From assembly GCA_039654915.1 (NCBI GenBank), contig CM077595.1, positions 89,011,501 through 89,075,500 of the forward strand: a DNA stretch of 64,000 nucleotides, written 5' to 3'. The position numbers and the translations under genes are program-made. This DNA comes from Aquilaria yunnanensis (taxonomy: Eukaryota; Streptophyta; Magnoliopsida; Malvales; Thymelaeaceae). The stretch's first letter is position 1, and the number at the start of each line of letters is the position of its first letter. Below the pieces are notes generated by a model, which did no database searches, was not told where the DNA came from, and was given only the letters and a program-made list of their open reading frames with translations. Shown one piece after another: positions 1 through 12,680 of the stretch.

Positions 1-1135
1 AAATTTTAGTGAAATTAGATACTTTTGAATGAAATATATAATATTTGATAAATAGTTATGAAATTATAGTAAATGGTGAAAGAGCTATATTAAACAATAT
101 TCATTTGGTTTTTTCATAGGAACAAAAATTCATTAAATGTTTAAAAAATATATATTATTTCATAAACTATATTATAAAAATATCTAATTTTATTTTTTAT
201 ATTATAAAATTTAGGAGTATAAGAATACGTGGACATTATTCTCGCTCTTTCGTGAGGCAATTGATAGATCTGTATATGTTCGAACTCGTATTCGTAAATG
301 GTACAAGGAGCGAGATTGTGTTTTTTAAGCAGCGCCGCCACGAGCGCATGACGGTATACAGAAAGGGGACCTCTGGCGTTGGAGCGCGTGAGATCACGTT
401 CCAATGGCCTAGGATCATGTGCTCAGGCGCTTACGTTCCAGTGTCGGGACTGGGGGCCGTGTAGGCGTACATCGGTCCATATCTGTAACTAAAACAGTTT
501 TATTAGTGTAATTATGCTTATTTGCTGACGATAAATAGCGAATTAATAATTTCCATTCGAGAAACCGAGATTAACAATTAATGGTCATGGGATTGGGTGT
601 GGACAGTGAACAGGTGTAATTGCAATTTTAATTGAATAAAGAAGAGAAATTTTAACAGAAGATGATGGCATGTGAGGTATAACAACAATGTTATATCAGC
701 ATGAAAACGAATTGGAGCAATGAATATTTGGAACGTTTTACGCCTGTTGACATTGCTAAATTGATGGACTAATGTGAGTTTGTATGAGCGCGAGAGACTT
801 ATTAGATGCATATGTTAAATGAAAATGTTAAAATTTTTGGGCGAAGGCTTATATATGAATAGTAATAGTTTGAGAGATGTCCCTGTTTGGACTTTTTAAG
901 GTACATGAAGGGGATTGGGTTGTGGGTCTATTGAGCAGAAGATAGTCAACGTAGGAAAAAAAGATAAAAAAAAATTGAAATTGATAGAGCACAACTCATT
1001 GATTAGACAATTCATATATTTTCGCTCAAAGTGACGTAATAATAAATGGAAATTTTCAAATTCCATCGTTGGTCTTTGTAAAGTCTATTTCGGGTTAATT
1101 AGATTATATGTATGCATAAAGGACATATACTTGCC
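1..1135. other. AT-rich spacer, no gene recognised
   Basis: No reading frame here looks like a known protein. A short less AT-rich patch (about 230-475) has overlapping open frames on both strands without recognisable motifs. The rest is AT-rich intergenic sequence. Confidence 0.5.
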
Positions 1136-1650
1136 CATAAATCTTGTAGTATATCATTTCCCAGCCCAAAAGGGGAGATCAAGCACTTGAACTCGTAATT
1201 AAAGAGGAGGGTAGGCAGCCCAGCCAGGTGAGGGAGGCGTGTGTGGGGGAAGGGGCGCGTGGGGAGTGGGGGATCCTAGGACAGGTTAACATGGGGTGAG
1301 GAGAGATCAGGTTGGAGCTAATGACACGTGTGGTGGGTGGTGGCGGATGTTGTCGGGTCCCAGAGTGGCGGGTGCACATGAGGCCCATGCACGCTTGCCC
1401 TCTCCCAGTCCGTCCCTCGCCCTCGGCCGCACATTAGAAATACAAATACACTGCTTCTGATTGACCTTGTCATGTAAGGCTAGCCAAACAAACAGTAGAG
1501 CAGAGCAGAGCAGCGCAGGCAGGGTAAGGCATGGCTCCCTAATCACATTTCCAACGGTCGCCCTCCTCCCTCCACTTGTCCTTTCCATGCACTGTCTCTG
1601 CATGCAACTGATCGCGACAACTCCTAGTACCCGCGTGACCACCTTAATTA
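1136..1650. other. GC-rich island with G-box-like motif
   Basis: Base composition rises sharply compared with the flanks. ACACGTGT (around 1325) contains a CACGTG core, the binding site of plant bZIP and bHLH factors. Short frames on both strands have biased composition and no recognisable domain. It could be a promoter or first-exon remnant of a gene, or captured gene sequence; nothing in the window decides. Confidence 0.3.
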
Positions 1651-2860
1651 ACTTTTACTTTGCAGCCAAATTAAATAAAATGCCAGCCATCCATCCTTTA
1701 CAAACAAATCATGCACAACACAACCCTTCCTGTCCTACTAACCCATAAGACGACACATACTCGGTCAATGCAAAAAAGCTTTGTCGATCCTCTCAATCTA
1801 TACTCTTATCGCATTATATGCCTTGCTTTGACTCAATCAGAAACCTCCAACAACGAAAAAAGCTCTTCAGCTATGGTTCTTCCCCACTGTGTTCAAAAAT
1901 TAAAAAATTAGCTAGATAACTCACGAAGGCTTGTCTCAGAACTTATAATTGATGGCTACCGTGGTTGAGTAGTGTAGTAGGACCAAGTGAAAAACATGCG
2001 GGGGTGAGGTGGTGCTTCTTGAGGGTAGCGTAGAAGGGATGCTAACATGTTGGGACTTGGGACCCAACGCCCAACGCGTGGGCAGTGTTTCAATCGTTCC
2101 TTTCAATTGTCGCTTTTGCGGCCTTGGATCCCTGACCGTCGATTTTGCTGCTCTCCAAGCAACCACCTTATTCGCCATTTCATTCCTTATATATTATATA
2201 CGTCAAATAAAAATAAAATACTCCTAATTGGATCCCTTCGCTTTCATATTAGTGCAAGACCAAGACCCAAGAAACCCAAACCAGTCAATAATCCTATTGC
2301 AAATTCATTCCACGTTTACTTGCTTAAACGAACTAAGATCGCCCGATTTGGTCCTCTCCCCTGCTTGCTTATAATAATAATTTTATCCTTTCCCTCTCAC
2401 ACGCCTAATTTGAACGCAATTAACTATACAGACCATAATCTGGAATTGAATCCTTGGGAACCAAGAAACCAGTATATAAAGTTTGTGGTCAATTATATAT
2501 AGCCAATTAATTAGAAATATGAGTAATGAAGCTTCCACGAACTTTAATCGTCGTTCGATGTATACTTGCTCTAATAATTCTAGGTAGTTTGCATTCTCGG
2601 CTTGACCAATTATTTGACCTTGCACACAATTCTCCCGGGTACATATTAGTAATCCGATAACTATATTGAATCTACTAGTTCCTTTTATGGCAATACATTG
2701 TACATATGTAATGTTAACGTCACTTTTGGGAGACAAGATATTCGGAAAAATGATGAGCTGGTCACGAATATGATAGAAAATAGATGTGCTTTCCCTTTGC
2801 ACTTCCACTTGTTAATCAAAAACTCTAAGATTCCACAATAAGTTGGGGGTAATTCTATTA
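1651..2860. other. Spacer, nothing recognised
   Basis: Mixed-composition sequence with short open frames on both strands that do not resemble known families. I see no terminal repeats or protein remnants. Confidence 0.4.
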
Positions 2861-2867
2861 TATTATT

Positions 2868-3298
2868 ATTGATATTTGATAACCAAGTGGTGGAGCTACC
2901 AACCAAATCGGGTGGATCAGTCCCCAAATTGCTAGAGACGTCGCCCAAGAACCTGCTTATGAAGACACCGTTAAGTTAAGACCTAGATGGTGTTTCTTAG
3001 GGAACCCTCTGTAGTCAAGCAAAGCTCTACTGTAGGATTTTAAGTAGCTATGAAAAGTAAGGTTTGTGCTCAATACCTTGAAAGTGCCATGGGGGCCCCA
3101 TTTTATAAAATTGGGTGTGATCCATTTGTGTTCAGAAAATCTCATTGATACATGATTCTCTTTCCACGTGAGACTCTTATTTGCCTAATTATCTTTTGTG
3201 CTAGGCGTGGACTTACCGGGTTGAGTTTTTTTGAACCAAGTCTTAAATGGTTGTCTTTCTCAGTCTAAGACCTAGACATTGGGCTCCATGCCTAGTAT
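2868..3298 (-). repeat. LTR-like repeat, low-coordinate copy (3' LTR)
   Basis: Pairs with 5234-5620. The copies are clearly diverged, which points to an old insertion. Boundaries are by eye. Confidence 0.5.
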
Positions 3299-4439
3299 GG
3301 TACCAACATATCCCAACCTTAAATGTTGTGAGACATGGGTCCTATATTTTTTTAGGCCCATGAGCATGAAATGCATCTCTTTGAAATAGGGAAGTGAGGC
3401 AATGCCTGCGGGAGGTGCAAGACAACATTTTCTCAAAAGAGAAAAAGAGAATGATGCCAATTCAAGAGGTAGAACATGGCTTTTTAGAGAAGGGAAAGAC
3501 GGAATGGTTTCTGCTACACATGTAACACTTCACAATGGTAAAGTGAGTGTCCAAATTACACCTGTTCAACGCATGTTAGGGACATCTGGCGGGCGTGTGA
3601 CGTTTGCAACTGCTGATGGCCATATGACACCTCGCCATTAGCCTAAACTATCGGTAATGATGGTGGCCATTTTTAAGAGGGTAAGTGGAGAGACTCTATA
3701 AGGCTATAAAAGTGCTACTTTGTCACTTCTTCCAACTTGCTCCCAAATCCCAGCTTTCTTGTTTTTTGTTCTCCTGCCTACTCTTCTTTGGTGATCGTTC
3801 GATGCTTATGTACTAGCAGCTTCATTGTCATCATCGTCCAAGTTTTCATTTTCTAAGGTGAATGCTATTTTTTTTTCTTCCAATTTTTGTCCTTTTTTTA
3901 TTAGGGTCTCAGTTGTCTTCATCTCTCATACGGGGCCTTTCTACATTGCCTCTTACAAAGTGAATTTGGATGGGCAATATACTCATTCAGCTTTCCTACC
4001 ATTACCAGCTCCACATTAAGGTCCTGTAACTGCCAACATCCTTCTGTATCATGGCAATTGTCCCCATGTTAACGATAAAACTTCTTGGTGTTCTTGTTAG
4101 CTTTAAGATTCATGGTTTAAGGTCACATAGTCACCATATTATGCTTTTCCAAATTTTGCAAAATATTTGCCTTTGTATCATGTAATAGTGCTCCATTTGA
4201 GGTGGTAGCTTGAGTTCCTTAACATGTATATAGCTGGTGGCTTGGTCTAAGAGTTCCCCAATATTCCTCACAGTGTTCTCATGCAGTTTCAAAACAAACC
4301 CTGAGTTATTACAAATAAGATGTAATCCAGGGGAGAGATTATATACCTAGACAGCCTATGCACTGAAGCGCCTTATATAGCCTCTTAATGACTCATTTTT
4401 TCCTTGTTGTATCTTTAGAAGTTGAGCCACAATTTTAAA

Positions 4440-5127
4440 GGTTGGCTGGCTTTTTAGGTAGTGAGTGAGAAATCTCGAAAAAGATTGGAATTGGCAACCA
4501 ACTATTCATCTCGAACCAAACTGTTGCCTACCCTATTAAGGTTGAACTGAAGGCTCTATAGATTACGATGTCTATGGCCAACTCCAGCCTCATCGAGATA
4601 ATATATCATTGTAGGCGATTAACAGAGTTTGTCAATCCATCGTATAGATTGATGTTGGGCATCCTAAAGCATTTAGGTATTTGTACGTTATTGATGTAGT
4701 CCATGAAGGGTTGGATCCACACATAGCCAATGTCGACCATGGGGCTTAATTGTTAGGAGGGGGATTGGCTGCCTTCAATCATTCCCTTATCTAGTCCAAC
4801 GTCTTAAGAATTGTATAGATATCACTTATGTTTAGGCCGCTGATCATACCTAAAATGCCTGTGGAGAATCGTTATGTAGGGGTCTACCTATGCCTTTAAA
4901 GTCCATGTGACTTTCGACTCCCTCATCTTAAGCCCTATGTAGGGCCCTTTTGATCTCTTATTGGACAATGACCTCAGCTGCTCGAATAGGACTTGTTGAA
5001 GGGATTGGAATTGATCATCCTTTGATCTAGGTAATATGACCTTTACCTTATTTGAATCCTGAGTAAGTAATGGGGGCTCATCACTAGTGCCCCTTGATTC
5101 AGCGTCTTGAATGTAGAAGTCCTTCAT
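4440..5127 (-). pseudogene. Gypsy gag remnant
   Basis: Read on the minus strand, 4800-4560 gives a PFMDYINNVQIPK-type lead-in followed by NLYDGLTNSVNRLQ and then IYRAFSSTLIG. This order matches the start of the Retrotrans_gag domain of Tat-type gypsy elements (YDG..DP..HL, then CRAF..TLKG). Stop codons interrupt it. The open frame at 4888-5127 lies upstream and probably belongs to the gag N-terminal part. A second gag of the same kind occurs on the plus strand near 7000. Confidence 0.6.
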
Positions 5128-5233
5128 TTATTCCTAAGGATCTTACCATCAATCAACGGTGTTTTCATCGTTGAATTGATCTTGGTTATATCGGGATCTC
5201 TCTACATTCATCATATCATTCCCATAAACAGTG

Positions 5234-5620
5234 TCAAATTGGTAGCCAATCGATGGAACTACCAACCAAATTGGGCAGATTCACCTCCAAAGTGCTAGTC
5301 AACGTGAAGTAGGAACTTGCATGCAAAAAGTCCGTTAGGGCCCTAAATAGTGTTTCTATAGGGACCTCTATGACGATGAAGTTAACACTCTGCTAACGCA
5401 TAAAGTAACCATGAAAGGTATGGTTTATGAAAAGCGTCACAGGGTTTTATTTTATAGAGCCAGAAATGATTCATTTGTGTTTGAAAGTTTCATTAATGTA
5501 TTATTCCTTTTTCATATAGGACTATTATTTCTAAAATTACCTTCTAGCTTAGGTGTTGCCCTATTGGGCTGAAATTTATTTGAATCTTCTTGGTCCAAGC
5601 CCTAGATATTAGGCTGTAAG
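5234..5620 (-). repeat. LTR-like repeat, high-coordinate copy (5' LTR)
   Basis: Diverged direct copy of 2868-3298. For the minus-strand gag this is the upstream LTR. It runs up to an ATT microsatellite. Confidence 0.5.
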
Positions 5621-5622
5621 CC

Positions 5623-5678
<56 letters not shown>
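5623..5678. repeat. (ATT)n microsatellite
   Basis: Uninterrupted TTA/ATT triplets over about 56 bp at the edge of the minus-strand gypsy relic. Confidence 0.95.
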
Positions 5679-5679
<1 letters not shown>

Positions 5680-5857
5680 ATCAATATAAAATAAACAAAC
5701 GTATCAGATATAAAATGAAGTATATATGATTCGTGACCAAAAAATTAAGATTCAAATAGGTTTTTCATTTAATAATAAATCAAAGTGGACATGTGCTATT
5801 GACTTCTTTGCGACAGTATATATTATGAGAAATAATAATGGATATTTAACTGAAGAT

Positions 5858-5884
5858 AGTGTGTGTGTGTGTGTGTGTGTGTGT
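5858..5884. repeat. (GT)n microsatellite
   Basis: About 13 GT dinucleotides. The surrounding spacer (5685-6150) shows no gene. Confidence 0.95.
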
Positions 5885-6159
5885 ATGTATATGAGAGTCT
5901 AAAACTAATCATTTTTATAGAAGAATCTAAAATCACAATGTAAGGCATATGCCAAGAACAATACCCAAGCACGCACAAATGCTCAAACTCATAAAGTTAG
6001 TTTCATTATTTCTTATTTTTGTATGGCATAAGGATAGGAAAATTCTTGGAATACTTTCAATATAACTTTCATGAACATACATGTGAAATCATTGAGCAAT
6101 TTTACTAACACAAGGTAGCATAATGGAACGAACTCAAGGAGCTTAACGTAGACCTATAA

Positions 6160-6560
6160 ACTATTTTTGGTAGGATACAGGCCTAGCATGAACGTCACAA
6201 CAAGTTGATCTATGATAAGCAAATCAAAGGCACAGTAGGCTAAGAAGGAAATCTACTAAGGATGGAAGCCAAATTTTAGAATTATGGGAAATAGTAAATG
6301 ATTTTCATCCAGAAGTGATTTTCATAATCCTTCTCTTATTTATAAAAACCAGCTCCATTCACTAATCTTGAGGTATTAGATTTCTATTGAGCACTTATTA
6401 TTGCTTTCCAATCGTCGATAGCTAACTTGATCGTTAAAGGGTTTCTTTCAAAAAAACATTTTAATGCTTTGACGTTGTCTTTGGGTGCAAGGTTGTTATT
6501 CATTATTCATCAGGCTTCTGGATCAAGCCCACACAAACCTGTTGATAATCAATTTTTGGA
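6160..6560 (+). repeat. 5' LTR of Tat-type relic
   Basis: Shares long diverged stretches with 11270-11635, for example GATCTATGATAAGCAAATCA versus GATCTATGATAAATAAATCA, and TTCTATTGAGCACTTATTA versus TTCTACTGAGCACTTATTA. Exact ends are uncertain. Confidence 0.65.
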
Positions 6561-6959
6561 AAATGTGGTGAACACTTGGAGATATAGCATGGATGACCAA
6601 GATCAGCCAGCAAATAAACATGAAAGCTGATGTGAAGACTAGACTAGTTGTCCTGCAGAGTCCGTAGGACCCTCGAACGAAGGGACTAACCATAGAGTTA
6701 AAGGGGAGGAGCCCTTGGCACCACAAAAAGACCTTCACAAAGGGAAAAGTTCAGCCCCATTGAATGATGGCCAATTTCAAACTTTTCAACATGCCCCTTT
6801 TGACAAGCTAAAAACCACTGTTCAGATAATGACCTGCTAGCAGTGATAACAACGCCATCCTACATAGGCTGGACTAGATGGAGCTGCGTATGAGAATGTA
6901 TGAGGCCCCCATGATAGGCTATAGTTCTATCATCTATATCGAATATATGTTGTTTTAAC

Positions 6960-7480
6960 CATTAACGGATGGGATAATCAACGCCCGAACTCCTGATGGA
7001 TTTCACATGCTAAAGGTCAACCTATACGATGACTTCACAGACCCTGTGAATTATTTACAAAGGTATATCACCTCCATGACACTGAAAACTGCCTTAGACG
7101 CGATCATGTATAGGGCCTTCAGTTTGACATTGATGGGAACAGACGCCTCCTAGTTTAAGACCAACAAGGGGTGTTGTTTCCACTTATTTAAGGACCCTTC
7201 CCGGGTATTACTCCATCACTCTTTAGGGAGTCGGCCAACCTCCTAAACAATGGCCCATCTATTGAGGATACAACAAGGTCGAGACAAGCCCTTGAGGGAC
7301 TTCACATGAAGATTCAATATTAAGGCAATACGGGTGCAGGATTTGTCCCTGGAGCTAGATTTGGTAATTATCACCAAGGGTTATCAAAGGACTCCATATT
7401 GGATTGGGATCTGCACGAGAACCCCATCACGAATAAAGAGGAAATTTTCAACTAAGCCACTCAGTGAATACACATAGAAG
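6960..7480 (+). pseudogene. Gypsy gag remnant
   Basis: Translation around 7020-7150 gives NLYDDFTDPVNYLQRYITSM and then IMYRAFSLTLMG, the conserved start of Retrotrans_gag in Tat-type elements. The rest follows with stops and frame changes. Capsid function only by family; no intact frame. Confidence 0.75.
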
Positions 7481-8029
7481 AGTTCAATAAATTTATGGGA
7501 CAAAAGGAACAACTGAAGGCTAGAGAGGGTAAACCTACCTCTAGAAAAAGAAGTAAAGGTGTAGAGTCATTAAGATCGGATCCCGTCTTGCCACGCTTGA
7601 AAAAAAGAAGGTCAAAAAATTTTTTGCATGCCCTAGAAATAAAGAACTAGATGCCTAGGTGGCCCCCGCCAATAGGTCCTTCTAACTAGAAGGATTTGAA
7701 AAAGTACTATAGGTATCATAAGGACATGAGACTATTGAAGGAAATGATTTAGGTTGGAAAGCTGAAGGAAAACTTGGTTAGACCATAGCCTATTTAAGAA
7801 AAGAAGAAAAACCTTGAAGAATAAATTAAGAGGATGACCGTGACCGAAGACAACTGTAGGAAAGGCAAGCAATTCCTCTTAAGGGACCATAGGAACCCGG
7901 GACCCCTTGCAGGGGTCATACACATGATTATTAAAAGAGAATCTTCCATGGCATGCAAATGCCAAAAGCATGAGATTGCCCAGTTAGAAGTAACTAATCC
8001 CAGTAACATTCTAACAAGTCTTAATAAGG

Positions 8030-8371
8030 TCTGTGTTCTTGTTCCCCATGTAGACCTAATCATCATAACCATCATAATTAACAATTTTGATGTTAAAAGA
8101 GTTGGATACCAGAGACAATTCCAATGTCCTATTTACTGATTTGCTAGAAAAGATCAAGGTTGAAAATTCTTCATTGACTCCCATTCTAGGGCTTAACTTC
8201 GAAGTTAGTAGGGGGGAAGTCCCAACACTTGGAATAACTAAGCTACCTCTCAGGCTAATGGGTACAAACAAGAATGGGAAGATTATCTACAACTCTCATA
8301 CTTTAGAGTTCTTAGTTATAGATGTACCATCATCATACAATGCCTTACTCAGAAGGTCGGTTCAGGTATAA
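8030..8371 (+). pseudogene. Gypsy aspartic protease remnant
   Basis: The stretch from the active-site region to the C-terminal LEFLVIDVPSSYNALLRR block matches the retropepsin of Tat-type elements, which ends in a F.VVD.PS.YNA.LGR motif. The active-site triad reads DTR in the frame starting at 8087 instead of DTG, and the upstream VDL...NFDVKRV segment lies in another frame. It is therefore inactive. Confidence 0.7.
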
Positions 8372-8559
8372 TTTCACATTAGATCGAATGTCAAATGGAT
8401 AATGATGGTCTTTGTAACTTCTATTGTTCATGATACTATTTACATAGACTGAGACTCGGTATGGCAAAGCTATGGAGCTAGCTTAAAGGAATCGAGGCAT
8501 GACAAGTTAGTCTCGACAGAGCTGAAGAGGAAGAGGAAGCAACCCTATGAGAATGAGCC

Positions 8560-9610
8560 TATGGGTGAAAAGAAGCCAGGTTTTTTCAGGTAGGTCGAGC
8601 TCAAGCTAGAGTTAAGGTATTTCAACCCAGGCCTATTCGAGCTTAAGCTCAAGCTTGAGCCAAAAATTGGGCTCTAGCAATTTTAAGGTTGAGCTCTAAC
8701 CTGAAGAAACCCGGCCCTATGAGCTTGTGGGCCTAATAAGCCCAACCTTTTATATTTTTCCTATCAAGCTTTAATTCCTAACCACCAGTCACCCTCCCTC
8801 TTTTGCCTTACGGCCTTACTTTTACTCGTTCAGCTAACCAACGCATCTGCTTAGTCAGCCACCATCGGAGACTGAAGGCATGAGCACACGAAGATGACCA
8901 GAGCCCTGGAGCCAAGGCCAACAACGATCGCTCAATTCATCGCCAACGATAGCCTTATCGAGTTCCAGCGGCTCTAGTGTATGCATCAAACATCAGAGAC
9001 CAAAATTGAGACACTAAGCAAATGGCAACCGACCTACGTAGTAGATGCCAATGATCCAAGTTAGTAGCACTAGTCGCTAGCCCCAGTTCGCAAGCCTCAC
9101 CTGAGTTTTCCAGCCGCAACCATTGCCGAACTTTTTGTCGTTAAAACCTTGACTACGAGCTCTTAAAAGTTAAACCGGGTCTGGGATTGAAGGATAAAGT
9201 TGACTACATCTTTTGAAGCCTAGAAATCGATATAGCAGCCGGTAGAGGCGACGGTGACTCCTCAATCGATGTCTTAAGGAAGATGATGGCTCATTTATAA
9301 CATTTACCAAATCAGGCTAAAGCAGACAAGATTAAAAATTCTAGGATAGATTTAGTTGTTTTCTCTTCTCTGGTTATCCAGGTAGAATATTATAGATTTA
9401 GTCTTCATCTTTTATCTAAGTTGCAAATATAGCACTGAAGATTTAAAAGTGTTAGGCTACGGAATGACCTCGAGCTTATCTTGAGCTGACTCAAGCCTAA
9501 AAAAATTGGGTCGAGCATTTCGAGCTCAAGCCCGGGTAATATTGAATGAAAAAAAAAGCCGAGCTCTAGCTCAATGGGCTTAGTCTCGGCCCTGCCCATT
9601 TTCACTCCTA
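8560..9610. mobile_element. Non-autonomous hAT-type element
   Basis: A 1,051-bp insertion between the protease and RT of the gypsy relic. The left end TATGGGTGAAAA and the inverted right end TAGGAGTGAAAA form imperfect terminal inverted repeats. It is flanked by AATGAGCC (8552-8559) and AACGAGCC (9611-9618), an 8-bp target duplication with one mismatch, as expected for hAT. Subterminal regions are rich in GAGCTC/AAGCTT-like words. No transposase frame is visible. Confidence 0.75.
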
Positions 9611-9759
9611 AACGAGCCTGGTATTTCCTTGTCTAAGAACACTGAAGCAGTGGAGATAGCCTTTGGAAAAACTGTGAAAATCAGCACAAACCTTTCCCCC
9701 TTAGGCAAAACGTTAATTTATCAAATTCTTGCAAGCTAATATCGATGTTTTTTCATTGT

Positions 9760-10480
9760 CTCTTAGTGACATGCCAGGTATAGATCTAGAGGTTATCACC
9801 CATTGGCTACAAGTTAATTCCTTCACTTGAATGGTCTAGCAAAAGAAATTGAACATGGCACTTAAATGAAAATACTTCATTAGAAAAAGTCAGATAGTTG
9901 CTGAAAGCTGGTATCATTCAATAAGTATGATACCCTGAATGGCCAACTAATGTGGTCCTAGCAAAGAGAGAAAATGGAAAATGGTGATTATGCATTGACT
10001 ATATGAATTTGAATGACTCTTACCCCATGTCATCCATAGACCAATTGATCGATGCCACTTTAGAATTAAAAATCTTATCATTTATAGACGCCTTTAATGA
10101 TTGCCACCAGATCCGCATGGATCCCAAGCATGAAGAAAAAATGTCTTTCAGCACGAGAAAGGTCGTATATTGATGTCAAAGGATGTCATTCAGTTTAAAG
10201 AACACCAGAGCCATTTACCAAAGGCAAATGAATAGGGTCTTCATAGAACAGCTTATATAGAACATAGAAGTCTACATAGATCATATGATTGTAAAAAGCA
10301 GGATGATAAGTAATGACTTGTGTGAAACCTTCCAAAGAATGAGACAATTTAATATGAGGTTGAACACTCAAAAGTGTACCTCTAGGGTTGGGGCTGGAAA
10401 ATTCTTGTGCTATATGGTCTAAAAAATATGGATCAATGCCAACTACAACAAGATTGAGGAAATCATGATGATGCATGACC
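9760..10480 (+). pseudogene. Gypsy reverse transcriptase remnant
   Basis: In order I read YPEWPTNVVLAKRENGKW, CIDYMNLNDSYPM, IDQLIDATLELKILSFIDAFNDCHQI, then QMNRVF and EVYIDHMIVKS. These are the fingers and palm of a Ty3/gypsy RT. The catalytic YVDD box reads YIDH and several stops are present, so the domain is dead. Confidence 0.85.
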
Positions 10481-10689
10481 CTCAAAATAAAAAGGATATT
10501 TAAAATTAGCAAGCAGATTGACCACCCTTGGTCGGATCATGTCATGTTTCAGAGATGATTGCCAACCCTTCTTTCGGATACTCATGAAAGAAATGATGTT
10601 TAAAGTGATTGAAGAATGCCGCAAATCTTTCAATCATATTAAAAAGTACCTACAATGCCTCCCAATGTTGAAAGAGTTGAGGCCTAATG

Positions 10690-11260
10690 AACTTCTCATT
10701 TATGTTTAGTTGTGACAGAAGGCTCCATTAATGCAGTGCTCATAAAAAACCAAGAATCAAACCAATGGCTCGTTTACTACACTAGCCGAACCCTCCAAGG
10801 AGTAGAATCCCGATACTCCATCCTCCAGAAGGCAGTTCTCGCCCTTATAGTAGCATCTAAAAAATTGAAACCATATTTTTAGATGCACCAAATTATTATC
10901 TGGATGGAATTGCCCATCCGAGATATCCTTTAAAAACCTAACAAGTCATGAAGATAAGCTAAATGGTGCATAAAGCTATGAGAGTTTAACATTTACTGCA
11001 AGCCCTGAAAAGCAATAAAGACCTAGGCTGTGGCCGATTTTGTAGCAAAAATGACACCAATAGAGAGAGATGAAAAGAAACAATTAACTGAAACCCCCAC
11101 TTGGGCAATGAACATCGACGAAGCATTTGAACCTGAATACCAAGGCACAAGTGTCATGTTATAAGAACGCCTTGGTATTGAGGCTTAAGATAAAATTTCA
11201 ATTCCCAGTCACAAATAATGTCACTAAGCATGAAGCCCTCCTAGTGAAACTGTGAACGAC
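10690..11260 (+). pseudogene. Tandem RNase H remnants (Tat type)
   Basis: The first part reads AVLIKNQESNQWLVYYTSRT, then ESRYSILQKAVLALIVASKKL and ending in ADFVAKMTP, the RNase H of gypsy elements. The second part begins WAMNIDEAF and continues RLKIKFQFPVTNNVTKHEALL in another frame, the archaeal-type RNase H found in Tat elements. No integrase follows before the right LTR. Confidence 0.75.
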
Positions 11261-11269
11261 TAGTCGGGT

Positions 11270-11635
11270 GAAGTACGACACCTACAGATACAAGCCTAAC
11301 CCGAGGCCCATAATAAGTGGATCTATGATAAATAAATCAAAGGCCCAGCAAGCCAAAAGGAAACCCACTAAAGATGGAAAGAAAATCCCAGAATTACAGG
11401 GATAGATTCAGTAATTTTCATCTAGAAGTGATTCTTACGGACGTCCCCTCAGCTATGTAAACTAGATTCATTGATCAATCCTGATGTATGAGATTTCTAC
11501 TGAGCACTTATTAATTCTCTCCACTCATCAGGAACTAACTTGATCGTCAGAAGGTTTTTCTCCAGGAAAACATCCTAGGGCTCTAACATTGTCTTTGGGC
11601 CCACACGAACCAGTTAGCTATCAATTTTTACCCTT
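11270..11635 (+). repeat. 3' LTR of Tat-type relic
   Basis: Diverged direct copy of 6160-6560. Begins just after the RNase H remnant. Ends are approximate. Confidence 0.65.
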
Positions 11636-12680
11636 GAACTTGAACTGAATCATATTGAATAATTTGCCCCTTAAACTAAAAAAGGAATTGTCTTACATGT
11701 TTTCTACTTTATGTATGCATGTAATACACCATAATTACCATTTTACCCTCATTAAAATTAAAAAATCTTTAGCACACCCTACTCCTACAATTGATGATGA
11801 TTCAATTTTTCCTATTCCTCATCCTCTTTTTGATTCCTCATGGCGGCGATGGGTAGATTTGGTGGCAGTTTAGGTCACAACAGATGGGATGACGTGTGGA
11901 GTACTAGACAAGCGAATGCCATTCGACGATCTAGACAACACTGGATCTGGGATGAAAAAACACGGGAATGGATCGTGCATATTATTTGCGGTGACACTTA
12001 GAAATAGGAGACAATGACAAGGCAGGGCAATGATCTAGGCAAGCTAAGATGGTTGGCGGTAGTGGAGCAATGACTGGAAGTGGTGGTGGTGGTATTTGAA
12101 GGATGGCTGCAAAAATGGTGAAGTTTATGGTTTTGGTGGGCAAGGCAGTGAAAAAGTAGAGATGATGTTGAAAATTTTTTTTTTCCTTATTTGTACATAT
12201 GTGTTACATGTTTTGGATATATCAATAACTTGCTTTATACATTGAGATTCATACATATTTACCATCTCATTTATACATATCTCTAATTTTGGAGAAAAGA
12301 GGGATTTGACATATTTATACTTATTTTTTAAAGGAAGGTTGAACTTGTGCATACTATTTAATATATCAGTAACACAAACATAAAGGTAAGGTGTACATTA
12401 AACTCACAGAAAGTGGTTATACACCTTTTCTTACAAGTGAATAAATAGTGTACTTTGTTCTATTGACTTAGTAAGCTCTTTAAATAATGATAGTTTTGAT
12501 ATTTTATTTGCTTCCAAAAAATATGCCTACAATGTACCATCTATTAAGTTAAGGGGGTGAAGTGTTTCGTGTTTTAATTTAGAGAGCAAAGTGTGTGGTA
12601 AAACGTAGTTTAAGTGCTAAATTTTTGGTTTTAGGCCCTTAATGTAAGAGATTTTGTGTTCATTTGTTATGGAAAAGCTT
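11636..12680. mobile_element. Possible degraded Mutator-like element
   Basis: The two ends carry weakly similar inverted text of the kind 'TTTACCC...AACT..TTTGCCC' (near 11640-11700 and, reversed, near 12545-12650), a style seen at Mutator-like termini in plants. Between them is sequence less AT-rich than the flanks (11840-12110). Target duplications were not resolved. Tentative. Confidence 0.25.

Larger units (their letters stand above)
2868..5620 (-). mobile_element. Decayed Ty3/gypsy element, gag only
   Basis: Two diverged direct repeats of roughly 400 bp (about 2868-3298 and 5234-5620) share blocks such as GGAGCTACCAACCAAAT / GGAACTACCAACCAAAT, then similar text through to the tract before the ATT repeat. 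They bracket about 1.9 kb in which the minus strand encodes a degenerate gag. No protease, RT or integrase is visible, so this is either a gag-only derivative or a deletion relic. LTR ends are approximate and no target duplication was resolved. The segment between 3300 and 4430 gives no other recognisable protein. Confidence 0.6.
6160..11635 (+). mobile_element. Decayed Ty3/gypsy (Tat-type) element
   Basis: Direct repeats at about 6160-6560 and 11270-11635 bracket plus-strand remnants in the order gag, protease, RT, RNase H, second RNase H. The second RNase H-like stretch (WAMNIDEAF..., then TNNVTKHEALLVKL) is the added domain typical of the Tat lineage. The right LTR follows almost at once, so the integrase is missing. 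Stop codons and frameshifts occur throughout and a hAT-type element sits between protease and RT. The element is long dead. Confidence 0.8.
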
